Source: Imbricaverruca yamaguchii
Lineage: Eukaryota; Arthropoda; Thecostraca; Neoverrucidae
Direction: 5' to 3'
DNA length: 64,000 bases
NCBI GenBank assembly: GCA_034440575.1
Contig: JAOTOL010001228.1
Coordinates: 142,501-206,500, forward strand
The stretch's first letter is position 1; the number at the start of each line of letters is the position of its first letter. The translations under genes and the position numbers were made by a program. A model generated the notes under the pieces. The model made no database searches and was not told the origin of the DNA. It saw only the letters and a list, made by a program, of their open reading frames with translations. Positions 33,994 to 47,237 of this stretch are shown here, piece after piece.

Positions 33994-34573
33994 TGGACCA
34001 AGGCCATCACGTTCGTCATCACCGTGGTGTCCATGCTGCTGATGTTCGGCCTGGAGCGCGGCCTCAGCCAGTACCAGCCGTCCTGGACGTACCTGCTGGT
34101 GGCGCTGCTCTACTATTGCGCCAGCGAGCGGCGCCTGACGGCCGCCTGGCAGGCGGCGCTCGAGCGGCTCAGCCTGCGCAGCCTGTACGGCCTGGAGGAG
34201 GCGTGGGACGCCGCTGCTGCTGGGCTACGCGTGCGCGGCGGCCGCCGGCCTGCTGGCCGTCGCCAGCGCCTGGCTGGGCCACGCCCGGCTGGCGCTGGCC
34301 GTCGGTTACCTGTGCTGCTGGTTCCGCGCCCACGAGACCGGCCAGAACCACTGGGGCTCGCTGCAGCGCCAGCTGGCGCTGCTGCAGCCCTTCCGGCAGG
34401 CGGACGAGGCGGAGCTGCGCGACGCCGACGACGTGTGCGCCGTGTGTTTGACGCCCATGTGGGAGGCTCGCGTCACGCCCTGTCAGCACATGTTCCACAG
34501 CGCCTGTCTGCGCCGCTGTTTGCAGGTGACCGACCGCTGCGCCATCTGCAAACGGGCTCTGGACCAGGAGTAG
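33994..34573 (+). CDS. Last exon (E): membrane spans and RING-H2 domain, with a frame break
   Basis: The exon is proposed to start after 'CGTCTGATTCACGAG' (ends 33993, phase 0; weak pyrimidine tract, so the border is uncertain). It reads WTKAITFVITVVSMLLMFG, then 'SWTYLLVALLYYCASERRL'. At about 34208-34214, in a (GCT)n run, the frame shifts by one base and continues 'LLLGYACAAAAGLLAVASAWL', minus one residue, then 'LALAVGYLCCWFRAHE'. The C-terminus is a RING: C-x2-C at 34436, then 'TPCQHMFHSACLRRCL' and C-x2-C ending at 34549, spacing C-x2-C-x11-C-x-H-x2-H-x2-C-x10-C-x2-C (RING-H2). Seven residues later comes TAG. The RING resembles TRC8/RNF139 and RNF145, ER-membrane ubiquitin ligases tied to sterol-regulated degradation. 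Unlike those, it has almost no tail after the RING. Other multi-span RING ligases are possible. The shift could be an assembly error or a true lesion. Confidence 0.75.
34436..34549 (+). other. RING-H2 zinc-binding domain
   Basis: Eight metal ligands in order Cys, Cys, Cys, His, His, Cys, Cys, Cys, two of them forming 'CAVC' and two 'CAIC'. All ligands are present, so the zinc fold and E2 docking surface should be intact if the frame is restored upstream. The residue normally a Trp before the fourth Cys pair ('CLRKWL' in TRC8) is Cys here ('CLRRCL'). Confidence 0.85.
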
Positions 34574-34599
34574 TGAAATGGGTCACTAGATGGCGGTGA

Positions 34600-37500
34600 A
34601 CTCAGTGGACCTGTCGGCAGTTCTCAGTGGACTGGGAGATCAGTGCTGTGGTTTGGCGAAATGAGGAAATCACGCTGCGCTTCGGCCTGATGACAGAAAT
34701 GAGCTGCCATCTCGTGACAGGCGCTAAGGCTTGACTGTTGATTAAGACACTGTTCCTTGTGCATTCTTGTGCTTTTAGATCTCGCATATTCATAGCATGG
34801 TTCTGGGGCGACGATTTCGAGTGCTTGGCACTGTTGTGGCTGCGATGTAGTTGGCATGTGCCACGCATGAACGCGCGAAGCTAGATTTTAGGTATCATTC
34901 TCGTTTACGGGATGGACAGAATAATGAGCTACCCGACCGGCCGACGGTGTAGTGATAATCCGTGGCAGGCACTACTAGGGTGTTGCCTGGTGATGCGCGC
35001 GCCTGTCGCCACTCGCTGTATTGAGTGTGTTTTTAAAATCATGTTCGCTTGCTTATTATTGGTTACAATTTGACAGAAGATGCCACGAGCTAGCATCAGT
35101 GCCATGCTGTGTAATTGTATCCATTGAGAGCTGGGAGCATCTCGTGATTACTGACGTTGCCAAGGTCAGCTTTAATTTCATTGTTTGCGTGTAACACACT
35201 AGATCGTATGCTATTTTCGGAATTATTCACGGTGCATTGACAACATCATAGTGTGCAGGATTCTCCACCTGTGGTACAACTGGACGCGGCATGTTTGAGC
35301 CCATATATATCCGGTCTTACTGATGAATAGCTTGCCAATGGGTAGAGCACGCACCCGTTCACATGATCCTTCTTATAAACATGTGTAATTAACGAGCTTC
35401 TTTTCCACATCCACCTTCAGCGCTATTGGGACGCCGCTATCGCCGATGCAGAGTGAACTCATGGAAGTACTTTATACAGAAGTGCTCTGCCGGTCGCAAC
35501 GACTGGGAATGGGCGGCGGGGATATGCTGCGATGTGGTCGTGAGGGAGGAAAATGGGAGGCTAGGGCACCGGGCGATGTAGGTAAAGGGGGCGAATCGGA
35601 GATGGAAGGAAGAGACGATATGTTTCCTTCCATTTTCGCCAGGATGTTTTATGAACTGATGAAGGAATTTCCGTCAATTGTTTTCGTAGTCAACACGGTT
35701 CCGTATTTGTTCCACTCATGTTAAGCACACTTTTTATTTGAGTTTGAAGGTCCGAAGTCGATCCAAAACGGCACACAAAAATAGGTCATTTCTGGAGTCT
35801 CGTCATAACCAGCGTGTAGCTTTTAATTTGATTTCCTTTGCCTTTTGTATTATTTTGATACAGCGCTGGCGCTGCTCGCCCACACATAGGTGCAGGCTTC
35901 TGCAAATTATTGGGCGGGCGCATTGCATGAAGGCAATGGAAGTGGGCCAAATTGATAGGGAGCATACCATAGGGTCCCATGTTCAAAGTTGAAATTATTG
36001 GAGAGGCACGGCCAACATGTGGTGAGTGAACAACAGCACTCAGCAACGGCATGGTGCCGAACTGCATGTGCGGGCGCGGGTTGGGCGGAGCGCAGCGCCA
36101 CACTTTGATCAGTTCCACCATCTGGCTGGTCGTCAGCTTACCTTTCTATAACACACCACACCGGAACGGAGTGGACTTTCCTGTCTCATGAGCTTCAGAC
36201 TGAGCTGCTAGAATCCGCATGGATATGGCATGAGAAGGACCCTGCAGGCCTTGTCAATCTCAAACTATTTCACCAACTTGTATAATCGTTTGCATGCCAA
36301 GGTTCATTCACCATTCAACATCACCAAGAGGTTCTCATAATACCTAAAACCCTGCATTTTTTGGTGTCTGACATTTCCACCAAATTGGGTTCCATTCTCC
36401 TATTTGTGTTACACACGGTTACTCCAAACGGTTTACCCAATAGCTAAGGACAAATATTGTTGACTTCCCTCAACAATCATTTTCATATGCCCCGTCAAAA
36501 GCAATGTGTTGATCTATGTTGAGAGAGGCATGTAGAGGCGCACTTAGTCTGCCTCTTTAGTTACCATTCTGTCAACACGTCCCGCATTGATAGATTCGGT
36601 GATTGGTCTAAAAAGGAACACTGTGTTCTAAAAAGTAACACCGGCGAAGCTACATAGTGCGAGATGAATGTGTTGCATATCCATGATCAATAGCGATTCT
36701 AGGAATGAGGGCAGTGAACATTTTTGTTTGTTGCCGTCATTCAGGCTTACGTCTGGATATGCCGGATTCGTCGCCTATGTGAGGGTACATGTGTACACTA
36801 AATCTCTGGTGCATAATCGCCATCAATCACAGTTGTACATGCAAAATTGAAGGGGTGGGGTCGTAAGTTCAGTGCATGGGCATATTTTCACGGAGCCTTT
36901 GCTTCAGATTTCGTGTCCGAATGTCACTGAAAAAGATGTTACGTTCCCAAGCTCGTCCATATTGGTAGCAACGAATATGGTTACGTACTTTCGATATTTC
37001 AGCAAAAGAATATATACTCAGCAAGTGAACCCAAATATTGTCCCTTGTCGTCAACTTCTGTCCATCTTTGGACGTTTATAATGCGCAAAAATTACGGGGT
37101 AAAATATATGCGGTATTACGACGGTAATCAAATGAAAAGTAGGATATCGAGAAAATGGCCAGCTTCGCGTGTTTGATGGCAAGTCCCCTTGATGGTTCAG
37201 CAAATCAATGGTAATTTACGAAGGGCAGCTTATCACCAAGAGTTGCTTCGGCTATTATCAAAGGCAATTCCCCTATTGCAACATCCGACCGTAAGCGGTG
37301 TGTGGACACCACACGAAGTACTACCCTGAATGTTTGGCTTTCATCCATGCTGTTGCATTCAAGTACACAGTTTAGCACGCCCATGGCACAATGAAATTCC
37401 AGATGAGAAACGAAGCCTTGGAGGATCTTTTTTCCTGTAATTCCGAGTCCGCCCGCCAAACCGAGCGAAATTTTTGTCGCCATGGGAGGGTGGACTTTAT

Positions 37501-39130
37501 CACGATAAGTCTCTTGCGCTATTCATGAGACAATTGGAAGATGTGCATTCGAGCTTTCCAGGAGAAAAATATGTCCCACGGATAATTGCACGCAAATAAC
37601 TGAAGAGGAGTGCTGTCGGCCCAATACCGAAGTCCATGCATCGTTTTTGACGCTGAGAGTTTTGTTTTTCTTTTTCGTTACAACTACTATAACATGCCAC
37701 ATAGGATGTAACATGCGTTATGTTTTACTTTTGCACATCACCTGTAATAATGTTTGCACCACGTTGTGGTTATATTTTTGCACACCAGTAAATGAAAGGC
37801 GATTGTTATCATTTTGCATGCTTCATCCATACGCATTATGACACTATTTACTCGATGTTCGTGATAGATCACAAGCATTTTGGTTGATGAGATTGCTACT
37901 ACAATAGTATTCAATATTTTCAGACCATTTGTGTATCATCCCGTGTCTAAGTATAGCTCTCGCAGGAGGCACGCTTGCCAGGATGGGTGACGACCGCGCC
38001 GCCAATTCCATGGCTGACTGGAGCACAATTTCTACACAGCATTTCTTATTAAGCCCATCCTGGCGCAATCTGGTATCCAGAGGTAGCCCGGTCTGGCCAG
38101 CTAGTGATCAAAGGTAGCCAAAAATAGCTTCTACCCAACATATAATATTACTGATAGCTCTGGAACAACATGATGACTTCTCAAGCCAGTGAATCAGTGA
38201 CAGGCAGATGACGGTGTATATATTACTACCAACATACATAAAATTATGAACTCCCTCGCTACGTAGATATCGTCATGCAGTCATTGGATTCGGATTGCAG
38301 CTGAATTATTTCATTCCTCTGTACATTGATAGAGGATAAAGAAATCGTGACTAAACAAATTTGTAAGAGGCCATGTAAAAGGCCAAAAGGCTAAAACAGC
38401 TGGCGTCTTGCAATTCGACAACTTGCAAAACACAACGCATGTGAGCAAAATACAAGGGTGCGATTTAAAAAAGGCATTGGGAGGGTCCAGCAATGCTTAG
38501 CTTAATGGATTCAAAATGTGTTGCTAGGCAGTCTGGCTTCACATGCTTTAATCAGCAATCATTGGGTGAACTTAATCAACCACCCAGGAAGGCAGGAAAT
38601 TCCACCTATGTACGAACTCCTAGTGGCCTCCGCAAAATTCGGTACAAACACATATGTTTGTAGTTAGTAGGTTTCAGTTTCTGGAATGCTACATCCAGTT
38701 GCGATATTATCACCATATAAGCACACATGATGCAGCCATAGAGCCAGTATCTGACTGGTTGACTAATGGTATTGTCTGCACTCACATAGCTCGACTTCAC
38801 GATATATAATACTCCGTGACCAGACCAACCAATTCTGCAATGTAATGCGAAAACAACCCTGACTCACACACTTTTTCCGAGCACTAGATTCATGGAGTTT
38901 CCTATCTACCCAGCTTGTTACTAGATATCTGTAGCTACCTCTTTGTTTTTTTTTCACAAGTGAGCAGGCAATGCTGAACTGCAATCTGCATGGACAAACA
39001 TCACGTAATGATCAGGCTTACGCGTAATATCACGCGGGTTCGAGGTGGTTGGGTTATTCACCCGCCAGTGAAAAACAAACGCATACGCACACCCAGCCTG
39101 CCGTAGCTCGATGTACACATACACAGAGCC
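34600..39130. other. Downstream intergenic region, no gene recognised
   Basis: I found no canonical AATAAA in the ~700 bp after the stop codon. Otherwise low-information sequence; open frames (for example 37205-37483 minus, 35446-35724 plus) lack recognisable domains and splice support. Confidence 0.4.
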
Positions 39131-39137
39131 TGGTGCA

Positions 39138-39585
<448 letters not shown>

Positions 39586-39599
39586 AGTGTGCTGGAGCC

Positions 39600-40745
39600 T
39601 GCTGCACACACACTCTCGTCCTGGTGGAGCCACACCGCCCAAAAGACAATGTCCCACTCCGCTGGCATAACGAGACTGATCAAATTAGACTCTGTATTGT
39701 TTGCGATAATGGTGCGGATATATGGGGAGAGGGGCGGCACACAGCATATGGGCGAAACACTAACGGCTCACGAACTGCTTGCTGTGCTTGATTGCGCTGC
39801 GCTAAAAAGGACACAAAAAAGGTGCGGCGAATTGATAACACTGCTGCAAATACCCATAGGCGCATGACACCAGCATTAGTACATCATAGCAGAAGTCAGG
39901 ATAGTATAAGACGAAACCATGGGTTGTATTTTTTACCCACGTGCCGTTTCGTGTTGCCGCGATTGCATTCCAATTCGCAACGATTGTCGACGGCGACGTC
40001 AAAGTTCCCAATGCTGTCAAACGAACGGTTCGTGTACTGTCGGAGTCCCCTGACGGCGGGTGTCCAACAGCGGTGACAAATAAGACCTTTGGGACCGAAA
40101 CCTGGGACAGCCCAGTGTGATGTGAACAAGCCCGGTTGTTTCCTGGCCAAAATGAGCTGAAGCCTAGTAAAAGATTCATTTTAAATGCATGTCTTTCTTT
40201 TGACATCTAAAGTATTACCGTCGTATGTTTCTGTTTAGTTGAGATCCATAGGCAATTCGTGTTACCTTCGAAAGTCTCGCTATCTCCCAGAACATGGATT
40301 GAAAATATATTGTACTTAGCTTTTAAAATGTTTGCATTAATTCGAGCTATTCCCGCTCCGGCATTGTTCAGGTTTGTGATAATTTTGGTTTGAAGTGGCA
40401 AAGTCACGCTACTTTTAGGATATGGAAAAAAGTACAGTGGGTTTTCAGGAAAATTTTCAGTGTTTATTTGAGTTATTCTGCAATTCCAGATGTATCGATT
40501 ACATGATTCTCCTATTTTTATCATCAGTTCAGAGCTCTTGGCCATTATCGCCAAATATTTTATTCCAGGAATACTTTCATCCTTGATTTTTAATTAGCTA
40601 TATTAAAAATATTATTCCATGTTGTTTTCTAATAATAAGCATGGTTTCTGAATTACTGATAACAATGTTTCTTTTTGACAAATGAGCATTGCGAGTTATT
40701 TGGTTCCTTCAATTACTTAAAAACATATCGTTTACGCTAAATTAA
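39600..40745. other. Spacer, nothing recognised
   Basis: No domain, RNA gene or repeat structure that I can support. Confidence 0.4.
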
Positions 40746-40751
40746 TTATTG

Positions 40752-41006
40752 GGGACGAAATGTACGACCCTCAATATACAGGAGGTGCTTCAACATCTAG
40801 CGTTGGGATCATGCTATATTACTCACGTTTGGCCGCCATCATCGGAGTAACACATATGTTTGATGATGGCCCCTGATGATGGCCTGATCTCCTGATGATG
40901 GCCCCTGGCCGAAACGTTGAGTAATATAGCATGATCCCTAACGCTACTTTTGATGTTGAGTAAACCCAGCACCTCCTGGTATATTGAGGGTCGTACATTT
41001 CGTCTC
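40752..41006. mobile_element. Palindromic (foldback) element with hammerhead-like core
   Basis: The left arm 'GGGACGAAATGTACGACCCT' and following bases returns inverted at the right end ('AGGGTCGTACATTTCGTCTC'). Further inside, 'GGGATCATGCTATATTACTC' pairs with 'GAGTAATATAGCATGATCCC'. The middle (40855-40915) holds three GATGATGGCC words and CTGATGA...GAAAC. No open frame. This could be a MITE or a solo terminal piece of a Penelope-like element; I could not settle a target duplication. Confidence 0.75.
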
Positions 41007-41009
41007 ACG

Positions 41010-42025
41010 CAATGTCTAAAACCCAGGAGCATCTAAGAGCCATTCTTCGTTGTATTAAACATTGGGACCCAGTTGTTTTTGTTGTTGACCTTCCTGACAT
41101 ACATGACGTTCTATAACAATACCTAGAAATCAACTTGATATGCTTCAATTGTATAATTGCCATCTTCAAGAATTGTATGTCCAAATTAGTCATTTTCTTT
41201 TCTTTTCTTTTCTAGAAAAAAGTTTTATATCTGCGACTTTCTGCTATTAAATGACAGTAGTAGTTCTTGCTAATGGTACAGCAGCAAACATACACAATTA
41301 TAACAACAATTGGTTGGTGATCACTAACACTCAAAAGAACAGCTAATACAGCCTGATGCACCACATAATTATCAATTCAAAATAGGCCTCACGACGCACC
41401 CAATCTGGTTTGCAAAAATGTAACGACTATGGAGCCACGTTTATAATTTACCACCCACCTAAGTTAGGCAGGCATCCAAACAAGATTGTGACCGAACAAG
41501 CAATGGAAGTTGAAATTCATTCATTGCAGTTGGAACATCTACGCACAATGAAATGATCAAGTTGACCACGTTACTTGAGAGGAGTCAAAAGTATTCAGCA
41601 TGCGTTACATACATTGCATACAAATAAACCATACATATTGCCAAGTCCTTCACGAAGACATTCACCAATCTCTTCACCAAAATTATATCCTTCATATAAG
41701 AACATTTAACTGTTCTACTCGACAAGAATAATTTACAGCAAAGAGTTGGCAGCAAAAACGCGGACCTTTTGTGAAATGTTTGTTTACTTGGTTCTACATT
41801 CCTCTGGCTGGCATGACCGAGGGGCAATTGTTGTAGTTTTGCAGACAGACGTTACGGACCGATGGAACAGAGGGAGAGTCTCATTGCCATTTGTAGGATG
41901 TCATATCATTCAGGCAGGCAGGTGCTCGCCCAGGTACCAACAAGGCATAAACAACCAGGCAGGCACAAGACCCTCTTCCCTAAAGACCAGATCATCCCAA
42001 AAATGTCCATGCAGAATCCAAGTAA
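41010..42025. other. Spacer, nothing recognised
   Basis: A CTTTT pentamer run lies at 41195-41213. Otherwise no feature. Confidence 0.4.
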
Positions 42026-42029
42026 TTCG

Positions 42030-42632
42030 CCAACATAGTGGCGGTGCAGTAGCCAACAGAGTGGCGGTTTAGTAGCCAACATAGTGGCGGTGCAGTAGCC
42101 AACAGAGTGGTGGTGCATTAGCCAACAGGGTGGCGGTGCAGTAGCCAACAGGGTGGTGGTGCAGTAGCCAACAGAGTGGCGGTGCATTAGCCAACAGAGT
42201 GGTGGTGCATTAGCCAACAAAGTGGTGGTGCAGTAGCCAACAGAGTGGTGGTACAGTAGTCAACAGGGTGGCGGTGCAGTAGCCAACATAGTGGCGGTAC
42301 ATTAGCCAACAGAGTGGTGGTGCATTAGCCAACAGAGTGGCGGTGCAGTAGCCAACATAGCGGCGGTACAGTAGCCAACAGAGTGGCGGTGCAGTATCCA
42401 ACAGAGTGGTGGTGCAGTAGCCAACATAGTGGCGGTACAGTAGCCAACAGAGTGGCAGTGCAGTAGCCAACAGAGTGGTGGTGTAGTATCCAACATAGTG
42501 GCGATGCAGTAGCCAACAGGGTGGCGGTGCACTACCCAACAGAGTGGCGGTGTAATAGCCAACAGAGTGGCGGTGTAGTAGCCAACAGAGTGGTGGTGCA
42601 GTAGCCAACATAGTGGCGGTGCAGTAACCAAC
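42030..42632. repeat. Minisatellite, 23-bp unit, ~26 copies
   Basis: Units of 'GTAGCCAACAGAGTGGCGGT' plus GCA. GTAG/GTAT/ATTAG, GAGTGG/TAGTGG/GGGTGG and CGG/TGG variants are shuffled along the array. Because 23 is not divisible by three, each strand shows a 23-residue repeat spanning three units; this is not coding. Confidence 0.96.
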
Positions 42633-42639
42633 AGAACGC

Positions 42640-44095
42640 TCCCTTCCGCAGATCGCATCAGGTCAGGGCAAAATAGTGCATTACCATTTTCTACTCATAA
42701 TGCTACAAGGTGCCTTTTCGAAGCTAAATTGTCGTGATTGATATGAAGAAGTTGAACATCTGACATAGAGTAGAAAACAAACCGAACAATACTGCCTGAT
42801 CAACGGGAGGACGTCACTGGAAGACGGAAAGTGAATATCCGCCAGGGGCGCACGAGCTCCTAAAAATGCGGGTACGGTTTCAGAACAGCGGCTCCCATGA
42901 CCACCAGTCCGTCTGTTATTGCAGCATGGATCCCTCTTTATCACCGGAAATAAGCATTTGCTATCAAAACGGAATGCCGTTAAAATCGCTAAAACTGCAC
43001 CTCATGAAGAGAAAAGACATGGGAACAGTCTGCGAGGGCGTCTGTGGGTTTTAATCCAACAGAGGGTGAACCAATTGGTGTAATCAGGTGCAGGAAAACT
43101 TCAACGAAGTCTAAATATATACTCTAATGAGGCAATATTGACTGACGAAACGCAACAATAGCCTAAGACCCCAGTCTAAGAATGAACGTTGACTGAAGTA
43201 ACAATGAAAGCGGCGGGAGAGGTGAACAGAAGAAGCGCCAAAAAACAAAAGCATTCGTCCATCAATTGTTTGAGGGCAGGTGACGTTACAAAAACAAACT
43301 TTGAAACAGAGCACACAAGGTAGACACGAGCTACTGTGTGCATCTCCCTTCCCGTTAAGCGCATACACATCGCCAGTCGTTTGCTTCATCCACGTGAATA
43401 AAATAAACTGAGAAGAGAACATCATCAACGTAAGAAGGTTGCTAATGTGCACCATTCTTTGAATATTATCTGATAGAGCATAATCCACTACTTCAGCATG
43501 CTACTCCTATTCCCCGATCTGGTGCAGTGGAGGATTCTCGGCAATACTACAAATGGCCTCCTTTAAAATTGAGCTGCAGAACACTGGTCGAACTGTTCCC
43601 AGCACTCCGCTCCTGCTCGTAAATGTTTGCTCTTCAAGTTGGACGGAGCCTCGAACATCTGCAATAAAACGCGAGAACATCAATACAGGCATGCATATTC
43701 GCCGGGTGCGGACATTCGTCAGCACAATTTTCCGGAGTGCTGGTTGCTATCGGATTATGTTCGATAAACAGGGAAGAATAAAGAATATCAGCGTCTGAGA
43801 GGCGCCCTCAGCCGTGGAGGGTCGGTGGAATCGAACGGATAGAGGAGTGGAAAACACCGCCGGGGAGACTGGGGCGAGGGCTGGCTACAGGGATTACGAC
43901 ATGACGTCACCCGACAAATAATGCATCCCATAAACACCCATCATTGAAGTCGACAACTGTGTCTGACCAGACAAGACAACGCCAGGCCAGGCGAGCCAAG
44001 GCAGGACAGTGGAGCTGCTTAACCAAGCACCCAATTTGGGCTGCCTACCCACAGAGGCTCAGCTACCAGGAACCCATCGCACACCGACCATGCCC
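42640..44095. other. Spacer, nothing recognised
   Basis: Short open frames only. CCAGGC/GCCAAGGC words appear just before the next array. Confidence 0.4.
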
Positions 44096-44103
44096 AATAG
44101 AAG

Positions 44104-44468
44104 CGTGCGAGGCGTGCGAGGCGTGCGAGGCGTGCGAGGCGTGCGAGGCGTGCGAGGCGTGCGAGGCGTGCGAGGCGTGCGAGGCGTGCGAGGCGTGCGA
44201 GGCGTGCGAGGCGTGCGAGGCGTGCGAGGCGTGCGAGGCGTGCGAGGCGTGCGAGGCGTGCGAGGCGTGCGAGGCGTGCGAGGCGTGCGAGGCGTGCGAG
44301 GCGTGCGAGGCGTGCGAGGCGTGCGAGGCGTGCGAGGCGTGCGAGGCGTGCGAGGCGTGCGAGGCGTGCGAGGCGTGCGAGGCGTGCGAAGCGTGCGAAG
44401 CGTGCGAAGCGTGCGAAGCGTGCGAAGCGTGCGAAGCGTGCGAAGCGTGCGAAGCGTGCGAAGCGTGC
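44104..44468. repeat. 9-bp minisatellite in two blocks: (GAGGCGTGC)~31 then (GAAGCGTGC)~9
   Basis: Perfect 9-bp periodicity for ~365 bp. All units before about 44388 carry GAG and all later ones carry GAA, with a single switch point. The 9-bp unit gives trivial three-residue frames (RGV, EAC, CEA) on both strands. Confidence 0.98.
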
Positions 44469-44469
44469 G

Positions 44470-46680
44470 TAGCCGGACAACTCACACCCCCTGTCAGCCT
44501 GAAAACTACGTAGACAATGGACACAGAGAACCGCCCGGGCGCGGAGGCGTTCAATTTGCGTGGACCGTGTTAGCCCTGGGCCGATGATGACGTGATTGGA
44601 TCATTACTAGTCTGCTGGAGTGACAGGATTATGGCTGGGGAAGCACGTGCCGGGCAGGGCCGGACTCTGAATCACTAACGACGCGTTGTACTCCGCGTGG
44701 TGCGTGCCCCTCGACAGCGGTCATAGGATTGCGATTCGGTGCCTCGCTGAAACGCTGCTGTTGTTGTTGGGGTCCTCCAGCTTATATCCGGACCGCACAT
44801 CTGTTCTCGGACCATACTAGTGGGGCAGAAGACTGGCACGTGCCACTGCTGGGTGCATGGCACCAGCGTGCACGACTGTGCAGGATCAGGTGCACGACCA
44901 GCAGCAGAAGACCAGCAGGAGCATACTACTACTGGTGCACGCCGCACCGACGTGCACGTCTGTACCGGACCAGGTGCACGCTCGCTGGCACGCCTTTCCA
45001 ACGCCGGGGACCGTGGTGACATATGGCGGATACATTCAGCGACGGTGGGAGCATCACCCGACCGTGTCGGAGGAGGGCTCGCACTGCATCGTCCCCCTTT
45101 ACTTTCCGCTCAATTTCGATACGCGGGCCTATCGCAGCACGGCCGGCCCGGCGCAGACGACACTGCTGCCCGCGCATGCGCGTCACGGGGCAGGTGCCGC
45201 GCACGGCCGACCCTCCGTGTCGGTCTATGGGGCGGTCGTAATCTCTGAAGTGGCGCGAGACGCCGACACAGGGGTCCAACCCCCGCAGAGGCGACCCGCG
45301 GCGTGCAGTGTTTGTCGACCGCAGGTGCCGATCTCGGTCGAGATAGGCCTCCACCAGTCTCAATAGCCACGGACGGGGCCACATTTTTGTTCGGCTGTGC
45401 CCGCCTCATCTGATAAGTGGAAGCGGAGCGTCCACGGTGAATGGGTGTCCGACGTTCGACCACCGAGTGTTCTGTTTGCCTCCCGCCAATCTCTGCAGCG
45501 AACATGGTTGGTGTGGCGACCGCGCGGCCCCTGTTTTGGTGGGTTGAACATGCGCTAAAGGGTTGGGACAGTGGACCGTGCATGCAGTCCGTGCGTTCAT
45601 GAGCCGATTCGCTCTCCCATTCGAAATATATGGTTATCTAGCGGTACATCCAGACCTTCATAAGCTCTAAAAACTTCATGTAACAAAACGACAACCAAGA
45701 AGAACCATGGGACGTAGATGAGATAAATTGGCCTTTCAATTCATAACCCGAAACCTGGAGGTAGAGCGGATGTAGATGAACCGAATTGCAAAACGCCGTA
45801 ATAACCCAACTGACAACCCTGCATGGCATGCTTAGACTAACCCGCTACTAACAACTAACGCACGACGGTCGGCGTCATAAGCGGCGTGGATAATTGCCTT
45901 ATTGTTCGCGCGGTAAAGATCTCACGGTGCTCTTTGATAAGTGTAGACTAAAGCTGGCACCCTGACAAAATTAACTTCTCTTCACTATCAAAACACAGCT
46001 CACCCCATGCCATCCAGCCTACAAAATATTTTGCGGAGGAGTAAAGTAAAATTAAAGCCATGTAGACATCAGGGAGATGTCCCGAGTTCAGACCCCACAT
46101 GCAGCACCTAAAATATCACAAGAACTATGACGTAAAGCTTCCTTTAACGTAAATGTCCACTTGCATGCACTTTGCTCGCAAGTACTCGCCTTAATAGAGA
46201 TGCATGTAACTTACTCGCTTTAAAGGTGGCGCAAATGACCTTTATGGTCCGGCACACCTAAAAAATAACTCTGCCCCAGGGCACAGAGTCAACCACTTGC
46301 ATACTGAAGTGGAACGTTGTTCCCACTGTTACCTTTACAATGAACCAAGTTGAAACCTAGCGATTCAAGCGACACGCGATATCTACATGCTTGCTGGTGA
46401 TATACTAATGCATGTCTAGGACTGGAATGGGAAGGGACTTGCCAATGAAATCGCAGATCAGTTAACAAGTATACAAATATTGTAATTGCATGCAGGGGAA
46501 ATTCTGCCGCAAGCTGAAGCTGCTCAAATTAGCATATAGTGTTACGAAACGCACGTGAGTGAACTTCAGAACTAGCATTCAACATCCAGTTTCAGTTAGA
46601 TTCAGATAATATCATGTGAGGTAATGAAGAGGCTGGTTCACCCGATACTCCCCGATTCGGCGGTCGTTGGCTTATATTCA
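44470..46680. other. Spacer, GC-rich at 44.8-45.6 kb, no gene supported
   Basis: 44800-45600 is GC-rich and opens several overlapping frames on both strands. None shows a recognisable domain or splice junctions, so I do not call a gene. A patch of 'GCACGAC/GTGCACG' words occurs at 44860-44990. Confidence 0.4.
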
Positions 46681-46687
46681 ACATTCA

Positions 46688-46750
46688 GGCATGTCTGCTC
46701 AAGTCTAGACTGCTCAAGTCTGGACCGCTCAAGTCTGGACTGCCCAAGTA
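46688..46750. repeat. 15-bp repeat (CTCAAGTCTGGACTG), 4 copies
   Basis: Four adjacent near-identical units, the last with CCCAAGTATGG. Confidence 0.85.
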
Positions 46751-47237
46751 TGGGGCTCCGCCTCGGCTGCGGTTGCGCATCGACTGCTCTCGTTCTGCGT
46801 CAGTGGCCACGTCGGCGGCAAGAGACGAGCAGGGCGTCTGATCTGCTGACACCACCCCGTCGGGGACTGCTCGAGAGGCTCGTCGTCCGCGCCCAGAAGA
46901 CATGTGACACTCGCCATCTGCCGCCGTCGTATATCTTCGCCAGGGAAGGAGGGGGGAGTGTCAAGCACGTCTACGTCTCTTCTGGCGTCGGTAAAAAGGC
47001 CTGGATGGAGCGCTGAGCTGGTCTCCCCCGGCGGACGGGAAATGGTCTCATCAGATAATTGGCCGGCGGGCTGCCAGGCGCCGCCGGCCAGAACTATAAA
47101 CGAGCGACACAACCGCGCGCAGGAAGACAGGGCACGTGACGAGGGGAGGGGGATCTGGTGGCGGCCGATATCCGGATCCGGACACGTGGCTCATGGGTCC
47201 GCGCTGGAGGATCGGGGGCGGTGCGGCCATTATCGGC

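Noticed and set aside
43944..44587. Frames encoding poly-(EAC), poly-(RGV) and others
   Set aside because: Trivial translation of a 9-bp repeat, open on both strands.
44800..45600. GC-rich block with overlapping frames on both strands, possible gene
   Set aside because: No frame is favoured by codon bias, no domain is recognised, and splice junctions cannot be chosen.
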